Of a stretch of 64,000 bases of DNA, positions 51,613 through 60,300 are shown one piece after another. A program made the translations under genes and the position numbers. Position 1 is the stretch's first letter; every line of letters begins with the position of its first letter. The notes beneath the pieces were generated by a model, which worked only from the letters and a program-made list of their open reading frames with translations, did no database searches and was not told where the DNA came from. The stretch comes from Larkinella sp965227735 (lineage in GTDB: Bacteria; Bacteroidota; Bacteroidia; Cytophagales; Spirosomataceae). The stretch covers positions 6,014,001 through 6,078,000 of the forward strand of contig NZ_OZ245776.1 in assembly GCF_965227735.1 (NCBI RefSeq). Reading direction: 5' to 3'.

Positions 51613-52668
51613 ATGAGCATAGACTCCAAACCAATCATCGGCATTACGATGGGTGACCCGGCGAGTATTGGCCCCGAAATAGCGGTCAAGGCGCTGTTGA
51701 ACCCGGTTCTGTATGAAATCTGCCGTCCCCTTCTGGTGGGTGACGCCCGGGTTTTTGAAGACATCGCTTCCCGGTTAAAGCTGAATGCGGTTATGCACCG
51801 GGTTGCCTCCGTTCAGGATGCCACATTCCGGCTGGGAACGATCGATGTCTATGATCTGGCGAATGTGGATCTGGCGGCCCTGCGATTCGGCGAAATCTCG
51901 GCGATGGCGGGGGAAGCCGCCTTTGCTTCGGTAAAAACCGTGATCGATCTGGCGCTGGCCAATGAAATCGACGCGACGGTGACCGGTCCGATCAACAAAA
52001 AGTCGATCAACGAAGCCGGGCACCACTTTGCGGGTCATACCGAAATCTACGCCCATTTTACCCATACGAAGAAATACGGCATGTTGCTGGTCGAGGACAA
52101 CCTGAAAGTGATTCACGTGTCGACGCACGTGTCGTTGCGGCAGGCCTGTGATCTGGTCAAGAAAGACCGGATTCTGGAAGTTATTGAGCTGTTACACAAC
52201 GGCCTGATTTCGCTGGGCGAAACGAATCTGAAACTGGGCGTTGCGGGTCTGAATCCCCACGCCGGTGATTCGGGCCTGTTCGGAACGGAAGACGACGAGG
52301 AGATTCTCCCCGCCGTTGAAGAAGCCAAACGACGCGGTTTCGACGTGGAGGGCCCGGTTCCGGCCGACACGCTGTTTTCCAAAGCGGCCACGGGCTATTA
52401 CGGGGGCGTTGTGGCAATGTACCACGATCAGGGCCACATTCCGTTCAAACTGACCGGTTTTCAGTGGAATGCGGCTAAAAAGCAGATGGATAGCGTCAAA
52501 GGCGTTAACATTACGATGGGATTGCCCATCATTCGCACCTCGGTGGATCACGGAACGGCGTTTGAAATTGCCGGCAAGGGCGTGGCGAGTCCGGATGCAA
52601 TGGTGTTAGCGATTGAGTCGGCGGTGCAACTGGCGAAAAACCGGCGGAAGAATTTGCAGCCCGCGTAA
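51613..52668 (+). CDS. pdxA2: PdxA2-like 4-phospho-D-threonate dehydrogenase
   Basis: 351 residues. ITMGDPASIGPEIAVKAL near the N-terminus, AGHHFAGHTEIYAHFT (metal His), the second metal His in HISTHVSLRQA region (written HVSTHVSLRQ here), GVAGLNPHAGDSGLFG, AMYHDQGHIPFKLTGFQ (third metal His) and RTSVDHGTAFEIAGKG are typical of PdxA. In this context, next to a DUF1537 kinase, the catabolic form PdxA2 that oxidises and decarboxylates 4-phosphothreonate/erythronate to dihydroxyacetone phosphate is likelier than vitamin B6 synthesis. One base separates it from the kinase gene. Confidence 0.9.
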   Translation: MSIDSKPIIGITMGDPASIGPEIAVKALLNPVLYEICRPLLVGDARVFEDIASRLKLNAVMHRVASVQDATFRLGTIDVYDLANVDLAALRFGEISAMAGEAAFASVKTVIDLALANEIDATVTGPINKKSINEAGHHFAGHTEIYAHFTHTKKYGMLLVEDNLKVIHVSTHVSLRQACDLVKKDRILEVIELLHNGLISLGETNLKLGVAGLNPHAGDSGLFGTEDDEEILPAVEEAKRRGFDVEGPVPADTLFSKAATGYYGGVVAMYHDQGHIPFKLTGFQWNAAKKQMDSVKGVNITMGLPIIRTSVDHGTAFEIAGKGVASPDAMVLAIESAVQLAKNRRKNLQPA

Positions 52669-52669
52669 G

Positions 52670-53806
52670 ATGATCGCCGTCATTGCCGATGATTTAACGG
52701 GGGCCGCCGAACTGGGCGGAATTGGCCTGGCGTATGGGTTGGAGGTCGAACTGGCGATGTCGGTCAATCCGCAATCGAAAGCCGATTTGCTCGTTATTTC
52801 TACCGACGCCCGCTCGGTTTCGGAACCGGAAGCGGTGCGGAAAATGACCGAAGTCAGCCGGGTTTTGCGGAAAATGAAACCGGTACTGATTTATAAAAAG
52901 ATCGATTCGGTCCTGCGGGGGCATATTCTTGCGGAAACTCGCGCACAGTTGAAGGTGCTGGGTTTGACGAAAGCCCTGCTCGTTCCGGCAAATCCGGCGC
53001 TGGGACGAACGCTGGTCGATGGACAGTATTTCGTTCATGGAAAACCGCTCCACCAGACGCATTTCGCCCCTGATCCGGAGTTCCCGGTGACGGATTCCGA
53101 CGTTTTGAAGCGGTTTAAGACCACGAATGAACCGGTTTTTGTCCGAAATCATTCGGATGCGTTACCGGATCGGGGCGTTGTTTTTGGGAACGTTGCAACC
53201 CTGCCGGATTTACAGGCTTGGGTCGAACGGATTGATCACCAGACCTTACCGGGGGGCGGTTCCGGCTTTTTTACGGCCCTTCTGGATTCGCGGTTTCCAC
53301 CGAAACGGGAAATGGAAACGCCGGTTGCGCTGGGCAACACCCGCCTGTACGTCTGCGGTAGTGCGTTTAAAGAGAGTGTGGATTGGGTGAAGAAAGCCGT
53401 AAATTCCGGGTATTCCGTGCAGTATATGCCAAAAGATATGATGCAACCCGGCGCGTTAGAATCAAATCGGTGGGCGACGGAAGTGGTGTCGAGCCTTCAA
53501 CAGCGAAAGCCGGTCATTATGGCCATCGACCCCGTCTGGGTGGCGAATTCATCTGCGATTCAGTTGCGAACCGTCATGGCAAAAACCGTCCGGGACGTGC
53601 TGAACCGGACTCCCGTTGACGAGCTGATCATCGAAGGTGGTTCCACGGCGTCGGCGGTTTTGCGGGAAATCGGCGTTACGCGGCTGGCCCCGGTTCAGGA
53701 ACTGGCGACGGGCGTGGTTCGGAGCAAAGCCATTGAAAAACCAGCATTGTACATTACCGTAAAACCGGGAAGCTATCGCTGGCCCCCGGAATTGGAACTG
53801 TTTTGA
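52670..53806 (+). CDS. DUF1537 four-carbon acid sugar kinase (threonate/erythronate type)
   Basis: 378 residues from ATG 52670, directly after the previous stop. N-terminal acid-sugar-binding domain opens with MIAVIADDLTGAAELGGIGL (key DDLTGA motif) and has VLIYKKIDSVLRGHI; the C-terminal nucleotide-binding domain has the glycine-rich IIEGGSTASAVLREIG and VKPGSYRWPPE. The family phosphorylates D-threonate, L-threonate or D-erythronate at O4 (DtnK, LtnK, OtnK). With the PdxA2-like neighbour the simplest route ends at dihydroxyacetone phosphate. Which stereoisomer cannot be told from sequence. Confidence 0.9.
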   Translation: MIAVIADDLTGAAELGGIGLAYGLEVELAMSVNPQSKADLLVISTDARSVSEPEAVRKMTEVSRVLRKMKPVLIYKKIDSVLRGHILAETRAQLKVLGLTKALLVPANPALGRTLVDGQYFVHGKPLHQTHFAPDPEFPVTDSDVLKRFKTTNEPVFVRNHSDALPDRGVVFGNVATLPDLQAWVERIDHQTLPGGGSGFFTALLDSRFPPKREMETPVALGNTRLYVCGSAFKESVDWVKKAVNSGYSVQYMPKDMMQPGALESNRWATEVVSSLQQRKPVIMAIDPVWVANSSAIQLRTVMAKTVRDVLNRTPVDELIIEGGSTASAVLREIGVTRLAPVQELATGVVRSKAIEKPALYITVKPGSYRWPPELELF

Positions 53807-53822
53807 TAAATTCCTGAACCGA

Positions 53823-55412
53823 ATGCCAAATCCGACCTTAAGCATACTTGATTATTTGATCATCGGTGCGGTATTGCTGATCAACCTGTATTTCGGGTTG
53901 CGGTATGCCCGGAATCAGCGTACGACGGAAACGTATTTTGCCGCCAAAGGCCGGGTTCCCGCCTGGGCCATCGGCATGTCGTTGCTGGCGACGCTCATCA
54001 GCAGCGTTACCTTCCTGGGCTATCCGAGCGAAGGTTTTTCGTCGAACTGGATTTTGCTGGTGCAGGGCCTGATGGTGCCCATCGTGTTGCTCGGAACCAT
54101 CTGGTTCATCGTGCCGCTGTACCGCAAAGTGATCGGCCTCAGCACCTACGAATACTTCGAAAAACGCTTCGGTACGTTTGCCCGCTACTACAGTTCCATC
54201 GCCTTCGTTCTCCGGCAGTTTTCGTCGATGGGAACGGTTTTTTTCCTGCTGGCGGTCGCGCTGACCAACATGACCGGCGTCGATACGTTCTACATCATCA
54301 TCGTCGTCGGGCTGATCATCATCGCCGTCAATCTGTTGGGCGGCATCGAAGCCGTGATCTGGCTGGATGTGTTTCAGGGTTTTATGCTGTTTGCCAGCGG
54401 TATTCTCTGCGTAACCGTCATCCTGTTTTCCGTCAAAGGCGGTTTTTCCGAAGTCATCGACGTGGCCTCCGCCAACGGCCGAACCGGTTTTGGCCCGTAC
54501 GATCTGGATTTGACGAAGCTGACGTTTTTTGTCATGGTCATCAACGGCATGTTCTACGCGATCCAGAAATACGGTACCGACCAAACCGTTGTGCAGCGTT
54601 ACCTGACGGCCAAAACCGACAAAGCCGCCATTAAAGCGTCGATTCTGGGCATCTCGCTCACGGTGCCGGTCTGGGCGCTGTTTATGTTCATCGGAACGGC
54701 CCTGTTTGTCTATTATAAACAGCAACCGCTGCCCGCGTCTATCCGCGCCGATGCGGTTTTTCCGTATTTCATCATGACCCAATTTCCGACGGGCGTGGTG
54801 GGCTTCATTCTGGCTGCCATGATTTCGGCCGCTATTTGTAGCCTCAGTGCCGATCTGAACTCACTGGCGGCTGTCGGGCTGGAAGATTTCTACAAAAAAT
54901 CCCGCCCGGCCCGGCCCGACGCCGAATACCTGACCGTTAGCAAAGCCATTGTGGTGGCTTCGGGTCTGACGGCGATCCTGATTGGAGCCTTCTACCTGCG
55001 GGCTGGGAATGAGGGCGTTCTGGGGATTGTCTTCACGCTCTACGCCATTTTTTCGGGCGGCATTGTCGGTATTTTTCTGCTGGGGATTTTCAGTGCGCGC
55101 GCCAACCGGCAGGGCGTCAACATCGCCATTGTGGTGTGCATTCTGTTCACGGCCTACGCATTTCTAACCTCCACCAAAATTGGTTACGGCGACGATAAAA
55201 CGCTTTTGCTCGACTTGGGAAGCTACAATTTTACGCACCATAAACTGATGCTGGGCGTCTACAGTCACCTGGTGGTCGTTGGCGTCGGCTACATCGCCAG
55301 CCTGTTTTTTCCGAAACCGACCCTGGATAAAAACCTTTTGTACAGCGGCTGGCGGGATTCGAAAATGGCGACCGTCAACGAGAGGTCGACGGGAAATACG
55401 GTCTTGTTTTAA
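53823..55412 (+). CDS. Sodium:solute symporter (SSS family)
   Basis: 529 residues with about 13 transmembrane segments. Early segment LDYLIIGAVLLINLYFGLRYARNQRTTETYFAAKGRVPAWAIGMSLLATLISSVTFLGYPSEGF (key words TETYFAAKGR, SLLATLISS) and NGMFYAIQKYGTDQTVVQRYLTAKTDKAAIKAS (the SSS signature region near helix 7) identify the family. At the end of a threonate-type catabolic module it probably imports the acid sugar with Na+. It lies 16 bases downstream of the kinase gene. Confidence 0.92.
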   Translation: MPNPTLSILDYLIIGAVLLINLYFGLRYARNQRTTETYFAAKGRVPAWAIGMSLLATLISSVTFLGYPSEGFSSNWILLVQGLMVPIVLLGTIWFIVPLYRKVIGLSTYEYFEKRFGTFARYYSSIAFVLRQFSSMGTVFFLLAVALTNMTGVDTFYIIIVVGLIIIAVNLLGGIEAVIWLDVFQGFMLFASGILCVTVILFSVKGGFSEVIDVASANGRTGFGPYDLDLTKLTFFVMVINGMFYAIQKYGTDQTVVQRYLTAKTDKAAIKASILGISLTVPVWALFMFIGTALFVYYKQQPLPASIRADAVFPYFIMTQFPTGVVGFILAAMISAAICSLSADLNSLAAVGLEDFYKKSRPARPDAEYLTVSKAIVVASGLTAILIGAFYLRAGNEGVLGIVFTLYAIFSGGIVGIFLLGIFSARANRQGVNIAIVVCILFTAYAFLTSTKIGYGDDKTLLLDLGSYNFTHHKLMLGVYSHLVVVGVGYIASLFFPKPTLDKNLLYSGWRDSKMATVNERSTGNTVLF

Positions 55413-55462
55413 ATGTCCGAAATGACGAAAAATCACAATGCCGGGTACGAGCCGGTTTGAAA

Positions 55463-55606
55463 TAGCCCACGGTTTTAACCGTGGGGAAATAATATTGGGG
55501 CCGTTGTTGAAACCGTTTTAACGGTTTTCAGGATCTCAAAACCGTTAAAACGGTTTCAACAACGGCCCGGTTTTTCCCGCGATCCCACGGTTTAAACCGT
55601 GGGCTA
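55463..55606. repeat. Nested hairpins, families E and F
   Basis: Outer arms TAGCCCACGGTTTTAACCGT (55463-55485) and CCCACGGTTTAAACCGTGGG (55584-55606) enclose a perfect 31-base inverted repeat (55498-55528 and 55538-55568; words GGCCGTTGTTGAAACC and AACCGTTTTAACGG). So one inverted repeat is inserted in the loop of another. Degenerate versions occur at 47272-47357. Confidence 0.9.
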
Positions 55607-55762
55607 CAAAATGGATCATCCCTACGGGATTTTCATTCCCATAATCCCGTAGGGATGATCCATTTTGTAGCGGTGGGTTTTAACCCGCCGAAGTTCGGGG
55701 AAGATCGAATGTCCCATAATCCCGTAGGGATGATCCATTTTGTAGCGGTGGGTTTTAGCCCG
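55604..55762. repeat. Inverted repeat plus 49-base direct repeat, family D-related
   Basis: Arms of 27 bases at 55604-55630 and 55644-55670 (CTACAAAATGGATCATCCCT and complement) form a perfect hairpin with ATCCCGTAGGGAT words. The unit from 55639-55687 (CCATAATCCCGTAGGG ... GGTGGGTTTTAACCCG) is repeated at 55714-55762 with one change (TTTTAGCCCG). Together with the preceding element this fills the 381-base gap before the GH127 gene. Confidence 0.9.
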
Positions 55763-55793
55763 TCTGTGTTTTTAATTTTGTAATTATTAACCG

Positions 55794-57833
55794 ATGAAAT
55801 TAACGCATTTTTTTTTAACCCAAACGTTTACCGGCTTCACGGTCGCACTCATTAGCCTCACCACCCACGCCCAGCCGAACGCGCTGGTCAATACGGCACA
55901 GAGCCGGTTTGTTCGCTTACAGGGCGTCAACCTGAATGAAGTGAGCTGGACCACCGGTTTCTGGGCCGACCGCTTTCAGGTATGCCGAGACTCGATGGTG
56001 CCGCAACTCTGGAAAACCTATACCGATCCGAACCTCAGCCATTCCTACGAGAACTTTCGGATTGCCGCCGGACTGGCGTCGGGGAATTTCAAAGGGCCGT
56101 CGTTTCACGATGGGGATTTCTACAAAACGCTGGAATCGCTGGCTGGGATGTACGCGATTACCAGGGACAAAAAGCTCGATGTGTTGATGGATGAGGCCAT
56201 TGCGGTCATCGGCAAGGCGCAAACGCCCGACGGGTATATTTACACCAAAGCCATCATCCAGCAGAAAAAAAACGGTGAGAAAAAGATGTTTGAAGAGAAG
56301 CTGAGTTTTGAGGCTTATAACTTCGGACACCTGATGACGGCGGCCTGTGTGCATTACCGCGCCACGGGAAAAACTGCCCTGCTCGACATCGCCAAAAAAG
56401 CGACGAATTTCCTGATCGGTTTTTACAACAACGCCAGCCCCGAACAGGCTCGGAACGCCATTTGTCCGTCGCATTACATGGGCATCATCGAGATGTATCG
56501 CACCACCCGCGAACCCGCCTATCTGGCACTCGCGCAAAAACTCATCGACATTCGGGGTCTGTCGGAAGGAACGGATGACAATTCCGACCGGGTGCCGTTC
56601 CGGAAAATGACCAAGGTGATCGGTCACGCCGTTCGGGCCAACTACCTCTTTGCCGGAGCCGCCGACGTCTTTGCCGAAACCGGCGACAGCACGCTGTTGT
56701 CTACCCTGGATCTGATGTGGGACGATGTAATCAACCACAAAATGTACGTTACCGGTGGCTGCGGGGCCTTATATGATGGCGTGTCGCCCGAAGGCACTTC
56801 CTACAAACCCGATACGGTGCAGAAAGTCCACCAATCCTACGGCAAAGCCTACCAGTTGCCCAACCATTCGGCCCACAACGAAACCTGCGCCAACATCGGC
56901 AATCTGCTCTGGAATTACCGGATGCTGCAAATTACCGGACAGGCCAAATACGCCGACGTGATGGAACTGGAATTGTACAACGGCATCCTGTCGGGCATCA
57001 GCCTGGACGGCAACAAATTTTTCTACACCAATCCGTTGAGCGCTTCCGACGATTATCCGTATGCCCTGCGGTGGATGGGTGGTCGCCAGCGGTACATCAG
57101 CAAGTCGAACTGCTGCCCGCCCAATACCGTTCGGACGCTGGCCGAAGTGAGTAGCTATGCGTATAGCGTGTCGGATAAAGGCTTGTGGGTGAACTTGTTC
57201 GGTGCCAACCAACTGGAGACGACGCTGAAAGATGGCTCGGCGATTCGGCTGACGCAGGAAACCGTTTATCCGTGGGATGGCCTGATCAAACTCCGGTTGC
57301 AACAGGCTCCGGCGAAACCGTTCTCGGTCTTTGTCCGAATTCCGGGCTGGTGTCAGGGCGCGACGATCAGGGTGAATGGTGTGGTGGTTTCGGCCGTGAT
57401 CCGATCCGGCGAATACGCCGAACTGAACCGCACCTGGAAAACGGGCGACAAGATCGAAATCAACCTGCCGATGCCGGTGAAACTGATCGAAGCGAACCCG
57501 CTGGTGGAGGAAACCCGCAATCAGGTGGCCGTCAAGCGCGGGCCGGTGGTTTATTGCCTGGAGTCGGTCGATAATCCGGGCACCAAACTGACCACGCTGG
57601 CGCTTTCCGCTAAAAACAACCTGAAACCGAAGCTAATGACCCTTGAAAACACCGAACTGATGGCGCTGGAAGGTACAGCGCAACAGACGGAAAACCGATC
57701 CTGGACAAACCAGTTATACCGGGAAGTGTCGGAAAAAGCACCGGTTGCCAAAACCGTTCGGCTGATTCCGTATTATGCCTGGAGCAACCGGGGCCATTCC
57801 GAAATGACCGTCTGGATTCCGTTGATTCGGTGA
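55794..57833 (+). CDS. GH127 beta-L-arabinofuranosidase (DUF1680)
   Basis: 679 residues, secreted (signal peptide to about 27, LISLTTHAQ). GH127 words: LNEVSWTTGFWADRFQVCRD near residue 45, ENFRIAAGLASGNFKGPSFHDGDFYKTLES, PDGYIYTKA, and the metal-cysteine site: E363-T-C365 in HNETCANIGNLLWNYRM and Cys440-Cys441 in NCCPPNTVRTLAE. In characterised HypBA1 the equivalent Glu, Cys and two adjacent Cys bind zinc, one being the nucleophile, so the active site is intact here. It removes beta-L-arabinofuranose from plant glycans. It ends 12 bases before the convergent 803-residue gene. Confidence 0.92.
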   Translation: MKLTHFFLTQTFTGFTVALISLTTHAQPNALVNTAQSRFVRLQGVNLNEVSWTTGFWADRFQVCRDSMVPQLWKTYTDPNLSHSYENFRIAAGLASGNFKGPSFHDGDFYKTLESLAGMYAITRDKKLDVLMDEAIAVIGKAQTPDGYIYTKAIIQQKKNGEKKMFEEKLSFEAYNFGHLMTAACVHYRATGKTALLDIAKKATNFLIGFYNNASPEQARNAICPSHYMGIIEMYRTTREPAYLALAQKLIDIRGLSEGTDDNSDRVPFRKMTKVIGHAVRANYLFAGAADVFAETGDSTLLSTLDLMWDDVINHKMYVTGGCGALYDGVSPEGTSYKPDTVQKVHQSYGKAYQLPNHSAHNETCANIGNLLWNYRMLQITGQAKYADVMELELYNGILSGISLDGNKFFYTNPLSASDDYPYALRWMGGRQRYISKSNCCPPNTVRTLAEVSSYAYSVSDKGLWVNLFGANQLETTLKDGSAIRLTQETVYPWDGLIKLRLQQAPAKPFSVFVRIPGWCQGATIRVNGVVVSAVIRSGEYAELNRTWKTGDKIEINLPMPVKLIEANPLVEETRNQVAVKRGPVVYCLESVDNPGTKLTTLALSAKNNLKPKLMTLENTELMALEGTAQQTENRSWTNQLYREVSEKAPVAKTVRLIPYYAWSNRGHSEMTVWIPLIR

Positions 57834-57839
57834 AAATTG

Positions 57840-57861
57840 CCCCCTTCAGGGGGTTGGGGAT
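57840..57861. repeat. CCCCCTTCAGGGGGTTGGGG element at convergent gene ends
   Basis: CCCCC-TTCA-GGGGG hairpin (57840-57853) followed by TTGGGG. The last codons of the minus-strand gene (SPTP, stop at 57846-57848) are written in it. The same word, as CCCCCAACCCCCTAAAGGGG, forms the start of the gene at 42182. Confidence 0.75.
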
Positions 57862-60182
57862 AACAAATTCACCACATCGCCCCGGCGCAATTCCGGCGTT
57901 ACAATCAACGATTCCAGTTTTCCATTTTTCAAAACCGCTTCGACGGTTGTGTTATAGGGCGCGTGGAGTTTGACGTGAACATCCCAGGTTTTGGGCCAGG
58001 CCGGAAAGAGGTAGATTTTCCGGCCGTCGGCTTGCAGCAGCATTTCCTGCAAACCGATCATGCCCGAACCGCCCCAGTTGTGGTCGGGCGTCCAGTCGAA
58101 ACCGGGACCCCAGAAGGCTGGAAACCGCCGGCCGGCGTTGGCTAATTTCAGGAGCGTGAGCCGGGCGGCTTCGTCGGTCAGGCCCAGCCGGGCGGCAAAA
58201 ATATTGTCCTGCTTCCAGCCGACATGACTGCGAAATTTCAGAGCGTCTTGGTCGTAGCGGTAGGTGTTGATGGCCGTATCCAGACCCGGTTTCCCGATTC
58301 CATAGATTCCCCACGGAAAAACCGGGTAGAGTTGGGGCGTTTCGACGTTGTTGATTCGCTCCCACAATTTGGCGGGGGCAATCGTCGGGTGGCCGTCAAA
58401 TTCCCGGAAACTAATCGGCGGAATCCGGTCGAGCATCTGCTTCCAGGCCGTCCGTTTTTCGGCGGTCAAATACCCTTCCGGCAGTTCCAGCAAACGCGTC
58501 AAAACCGTTCGCAAGGCCGAAACCGTCGAGGTGGCATTGTACGCCATTTTGTAGGTTTCGGCGGCCGATCCCGGATATAGCACCAGCTTGTTTTCGCCAT
58601 CGAACGCTTTGCTGCCCCGGCGTTTCGCCAGATACGGGTAGTGTTCGTTGAAGAACGTCAGGCAGCTTTCGATGAACGGAATGTCGCCCGAAATGTCCTT
58701 TCCGGCGTAACGTTCGGTTTCCAGCATCATCAGGCAAAATTCCAGAACCGTGTCCCATTCATACTCCAGCCAGGCGTTGTATTCCATGCCTTTATCATAA
58801 CCCGCCGGGCGTTTCCAGCCGTATTCGGCGGAGTTGGGCAGACCGAAGTTTTCAATCTGTTCGGTAAAGCCCGCGCCCTTGTGCTGCCAGTAGACGGCGG
58901 TTCGCAACTCGGCGGTTTTCAGCAGGTTCCGGTAAAAATCAAACTGCGGTTTCATCAAGTCCCAGTCGCCACTTTTCAGCATCGGCCAGTAGACCAGCCG
59001 CTGGTTTTGCGCCGTGTGAATACCGCCCCCCCAATTGCGGAAATCGGGCGTAAACTTCATGGTGGAGTCGGTGAGCGAGGGGTCGTAGGTGAACAGTCCG
59101 CCGTTGAATTTGGTCGGGTATTTCCCGAACGCATTGCAACCCAGCATATACCGGAACAGTTGGTAATTCCGGGCGACCAGCCATTCGGGCGAATCAATCG
59201 GGGCATTAATGTAGATGTAGCTTTTTTGCCAGTAGTCGTTCCACCAGGTTTCAGTCCGGCGCTGGGCGGTTTTGGTAGCGGCAGCGGCTTCTTTTATTTT
59301 GCTTTCGAGTCCCTGTTGCCAGTCCCGAACGCTGGCGGTTTGATCCGTGTGCAGGTGCAGAACCAGTTCGTGTTGGCGGGAAGCGGTTTGACTCACCAAC
59401 TTCCAGCCCTGAAAATCAGTAGCGAGGTACTTGCCCCGGTAGGTCCCGGCGGGTTTTAAGCCTTTTCCCGAAAAACGCCCGCCGAAAGTCAGGTTCGCCA
59501 ATGGGTTAAATAATTGATTTTTAACGCTGTCCAGCCCCTGTTGCTGCACCGTTACATCAAACACCGAGCGTTCAGCCCCGTTTCGGTGGTAAAACTCGAC
59601 CGCATCCCCGCTAAATCGCACCGAGTCTTTCAACGTTTTGACTTCGCCCTGGGGTGCCCATTTGTACGAATTCGCGTTATTTTCCCTGCCTTTCGTGATG
59701 CGATCGGTATGCCGCCAGCTCTCGAAAGCCGCTTCGGCTTTGACGGCTTTGGTGCTGGAAACCGCCACGTGGATAACTGGCCGGAACACATCGACCCAGA
59801 CCGTGATTTTTGCCGATAGCCCGGCTCGGGTGCCGGTGATCTCCACATGCCCTTTGTTGAGCACCAGTTCCTGTTTAAAAGTTGTTCCGGCGTCGAACGG
59901 ATTGGGGGCCAGTTTCAGCCGAATCCGTCCCAGTTTCAACACCGTATTATTGTGATCGAACGTGCCGCTTCGGGCTACATAAAAGAGAAGATCACCGTTT
60001 TCTATCCAGACATTCAGTCCAATATCGCCCCCGCCACACGGCATCGATTCCGAAGAGTTTTTGCTTTGACTAGTCCAGACGACATGGTATGGATTTAGAG
60101 CCGCCGACTGCGCAGAAACTGTAGGTAAAGAATTTAAAATCAATATAATAACCGCCGGGAATAAGGCCGCAAGTCGATCCAT
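57846..60182 (-). CDS. Large secreted (alpha/alpha)6-type glycosidase, DUF5703/GH95-like
   Basis: 778 residues from the ATG at 60182 (signal peptide MDRLAALFPAVIILILNSLPTVSAQ); a start at 60257 adds 25 residues that overlap the promoter. An N-terminal beta-sandwich (about 30-270: NPYHVVWTSQSKNSSESMPCGGGDIGLNVWIENGDLLFY, key words SSESMPCGGGDIG, as in DUF5703) is followed by a helical barrel: SPEWLVARNYQLFRYMLGCNAFGKYPTKFNGGLFT, RNWGGGIHTAQNQRLVYWPML and a C-terminal GFDWTPDHNWGGSGMIGLQEMLLQADG. The last features resemble GH95 fucosidase/galactosidases. Substrate unknown. Its end overlaps a repeat element. Confidence 0.72.
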   Translation of the reverse strand: MDRLAALFPAVIILILNSLPTVSAQSAALNPYHVVWTSQSKNSSESMPCGGGDIGLNVWIENGDLLFYVARSGTFDHNNTVLKLGRIRLKLAPNPFDAGTTFKQELVLNKGHVEITGTRAGLSAKITVWVDVFRPVIHVAVSSTKAVKAEAAFESWRHTDRITKGRENNANSYKWAPQGEVKTLKDSVRFSGDAVEFYHRNGAERSVFDVTVQQQGLDSVKNQLFNPLANLTFGGRFSGKGLKPAGTYRGKYLATDFQGWKLVSQTASRQHELVLHLHTDQTASVRDWQQGLESKIKEAAAATKTAQRRTETWWNDYWQKSYIYINAPIDSPEWLVARNYQLFRYMLGCNAFGKYPTKFNGGLFTYDPSLTDSTMKFTPDFRNWGGGIHTAQNQRLVYWPMLKSGDWDLMKPQFDFYRNLLKTAELRTAVYWQHKGAGFTEQIENFGLPNSAEYGWKRPAGYDKGMEYNAWLEYEWDTVLEFCLMMLETERYAGKDISGDIPFIESCLTFFNEHYPYLAKRRGSKAFDGENKLVLYPGSAAETYKMAYNATSTVSALRTVLTRLLELPEGYLTAEKRTAWKQMLDRIPPISFREFDGHPTIAPAKLWERINNVETPQLYPVFPWGIYGIGKPGLDTAINTYRYDQDALKFRSHVGWKQDNIFAARLGLTDEAARLTLLKLANAGRRFPAFWGPGFDWTPDHNWGGSGMIGLQEMLLQADGRKIYLFPAWPKTWDVHVKLHAPYNTTVEAVLKNGKLESLIVTPELRRGDVVNLLSPTP

Positions 60183-60206
60183 TTTGAGTCGGTGAATGAA
60201 GCGTCG

Positions 60207-60214
60207 CAAAGCTA
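60207..60214 (-). promoter_or_regulatory. -7 box for the DUF5703/GH95-like gene
   Basis: Minus strand TAGCTTTG matches TAnnTTTG exactly, about 25 bases upstream of the ATG at 60182. This supports the shorter start. Confidence 0.5.
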
Positions 60215-60267
60215 ATATGGTATAATTATGGGAGAAAATGGTACAGATACCGAGCAAAGTTACAGAC

Positions 60268-60275
60268 TATATTTG
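60268..60275 (+). promoter_or_regulatory. -7 box for the MGH1-like gene
   Basis: TATATTTG matches the consensus exactly, 25 bases before the ATG at 60301; it lies inside the longer possible coding frame from 60238, which argues that translation starts at 60301. No TTG was found at the -33 position. Confidence 0.55.
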
Positions 60276-60300
60276 TGAAGCAACGGGCATAAAACGGCGA

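Noticed and set aside
51613..52668. Vitamin B6 biosynthesis PdxA
   Set aside because: Sequence alone would allow it, but adjacency to a DUF1537 kinase and symporter favours the catabolic PdxA2 role.
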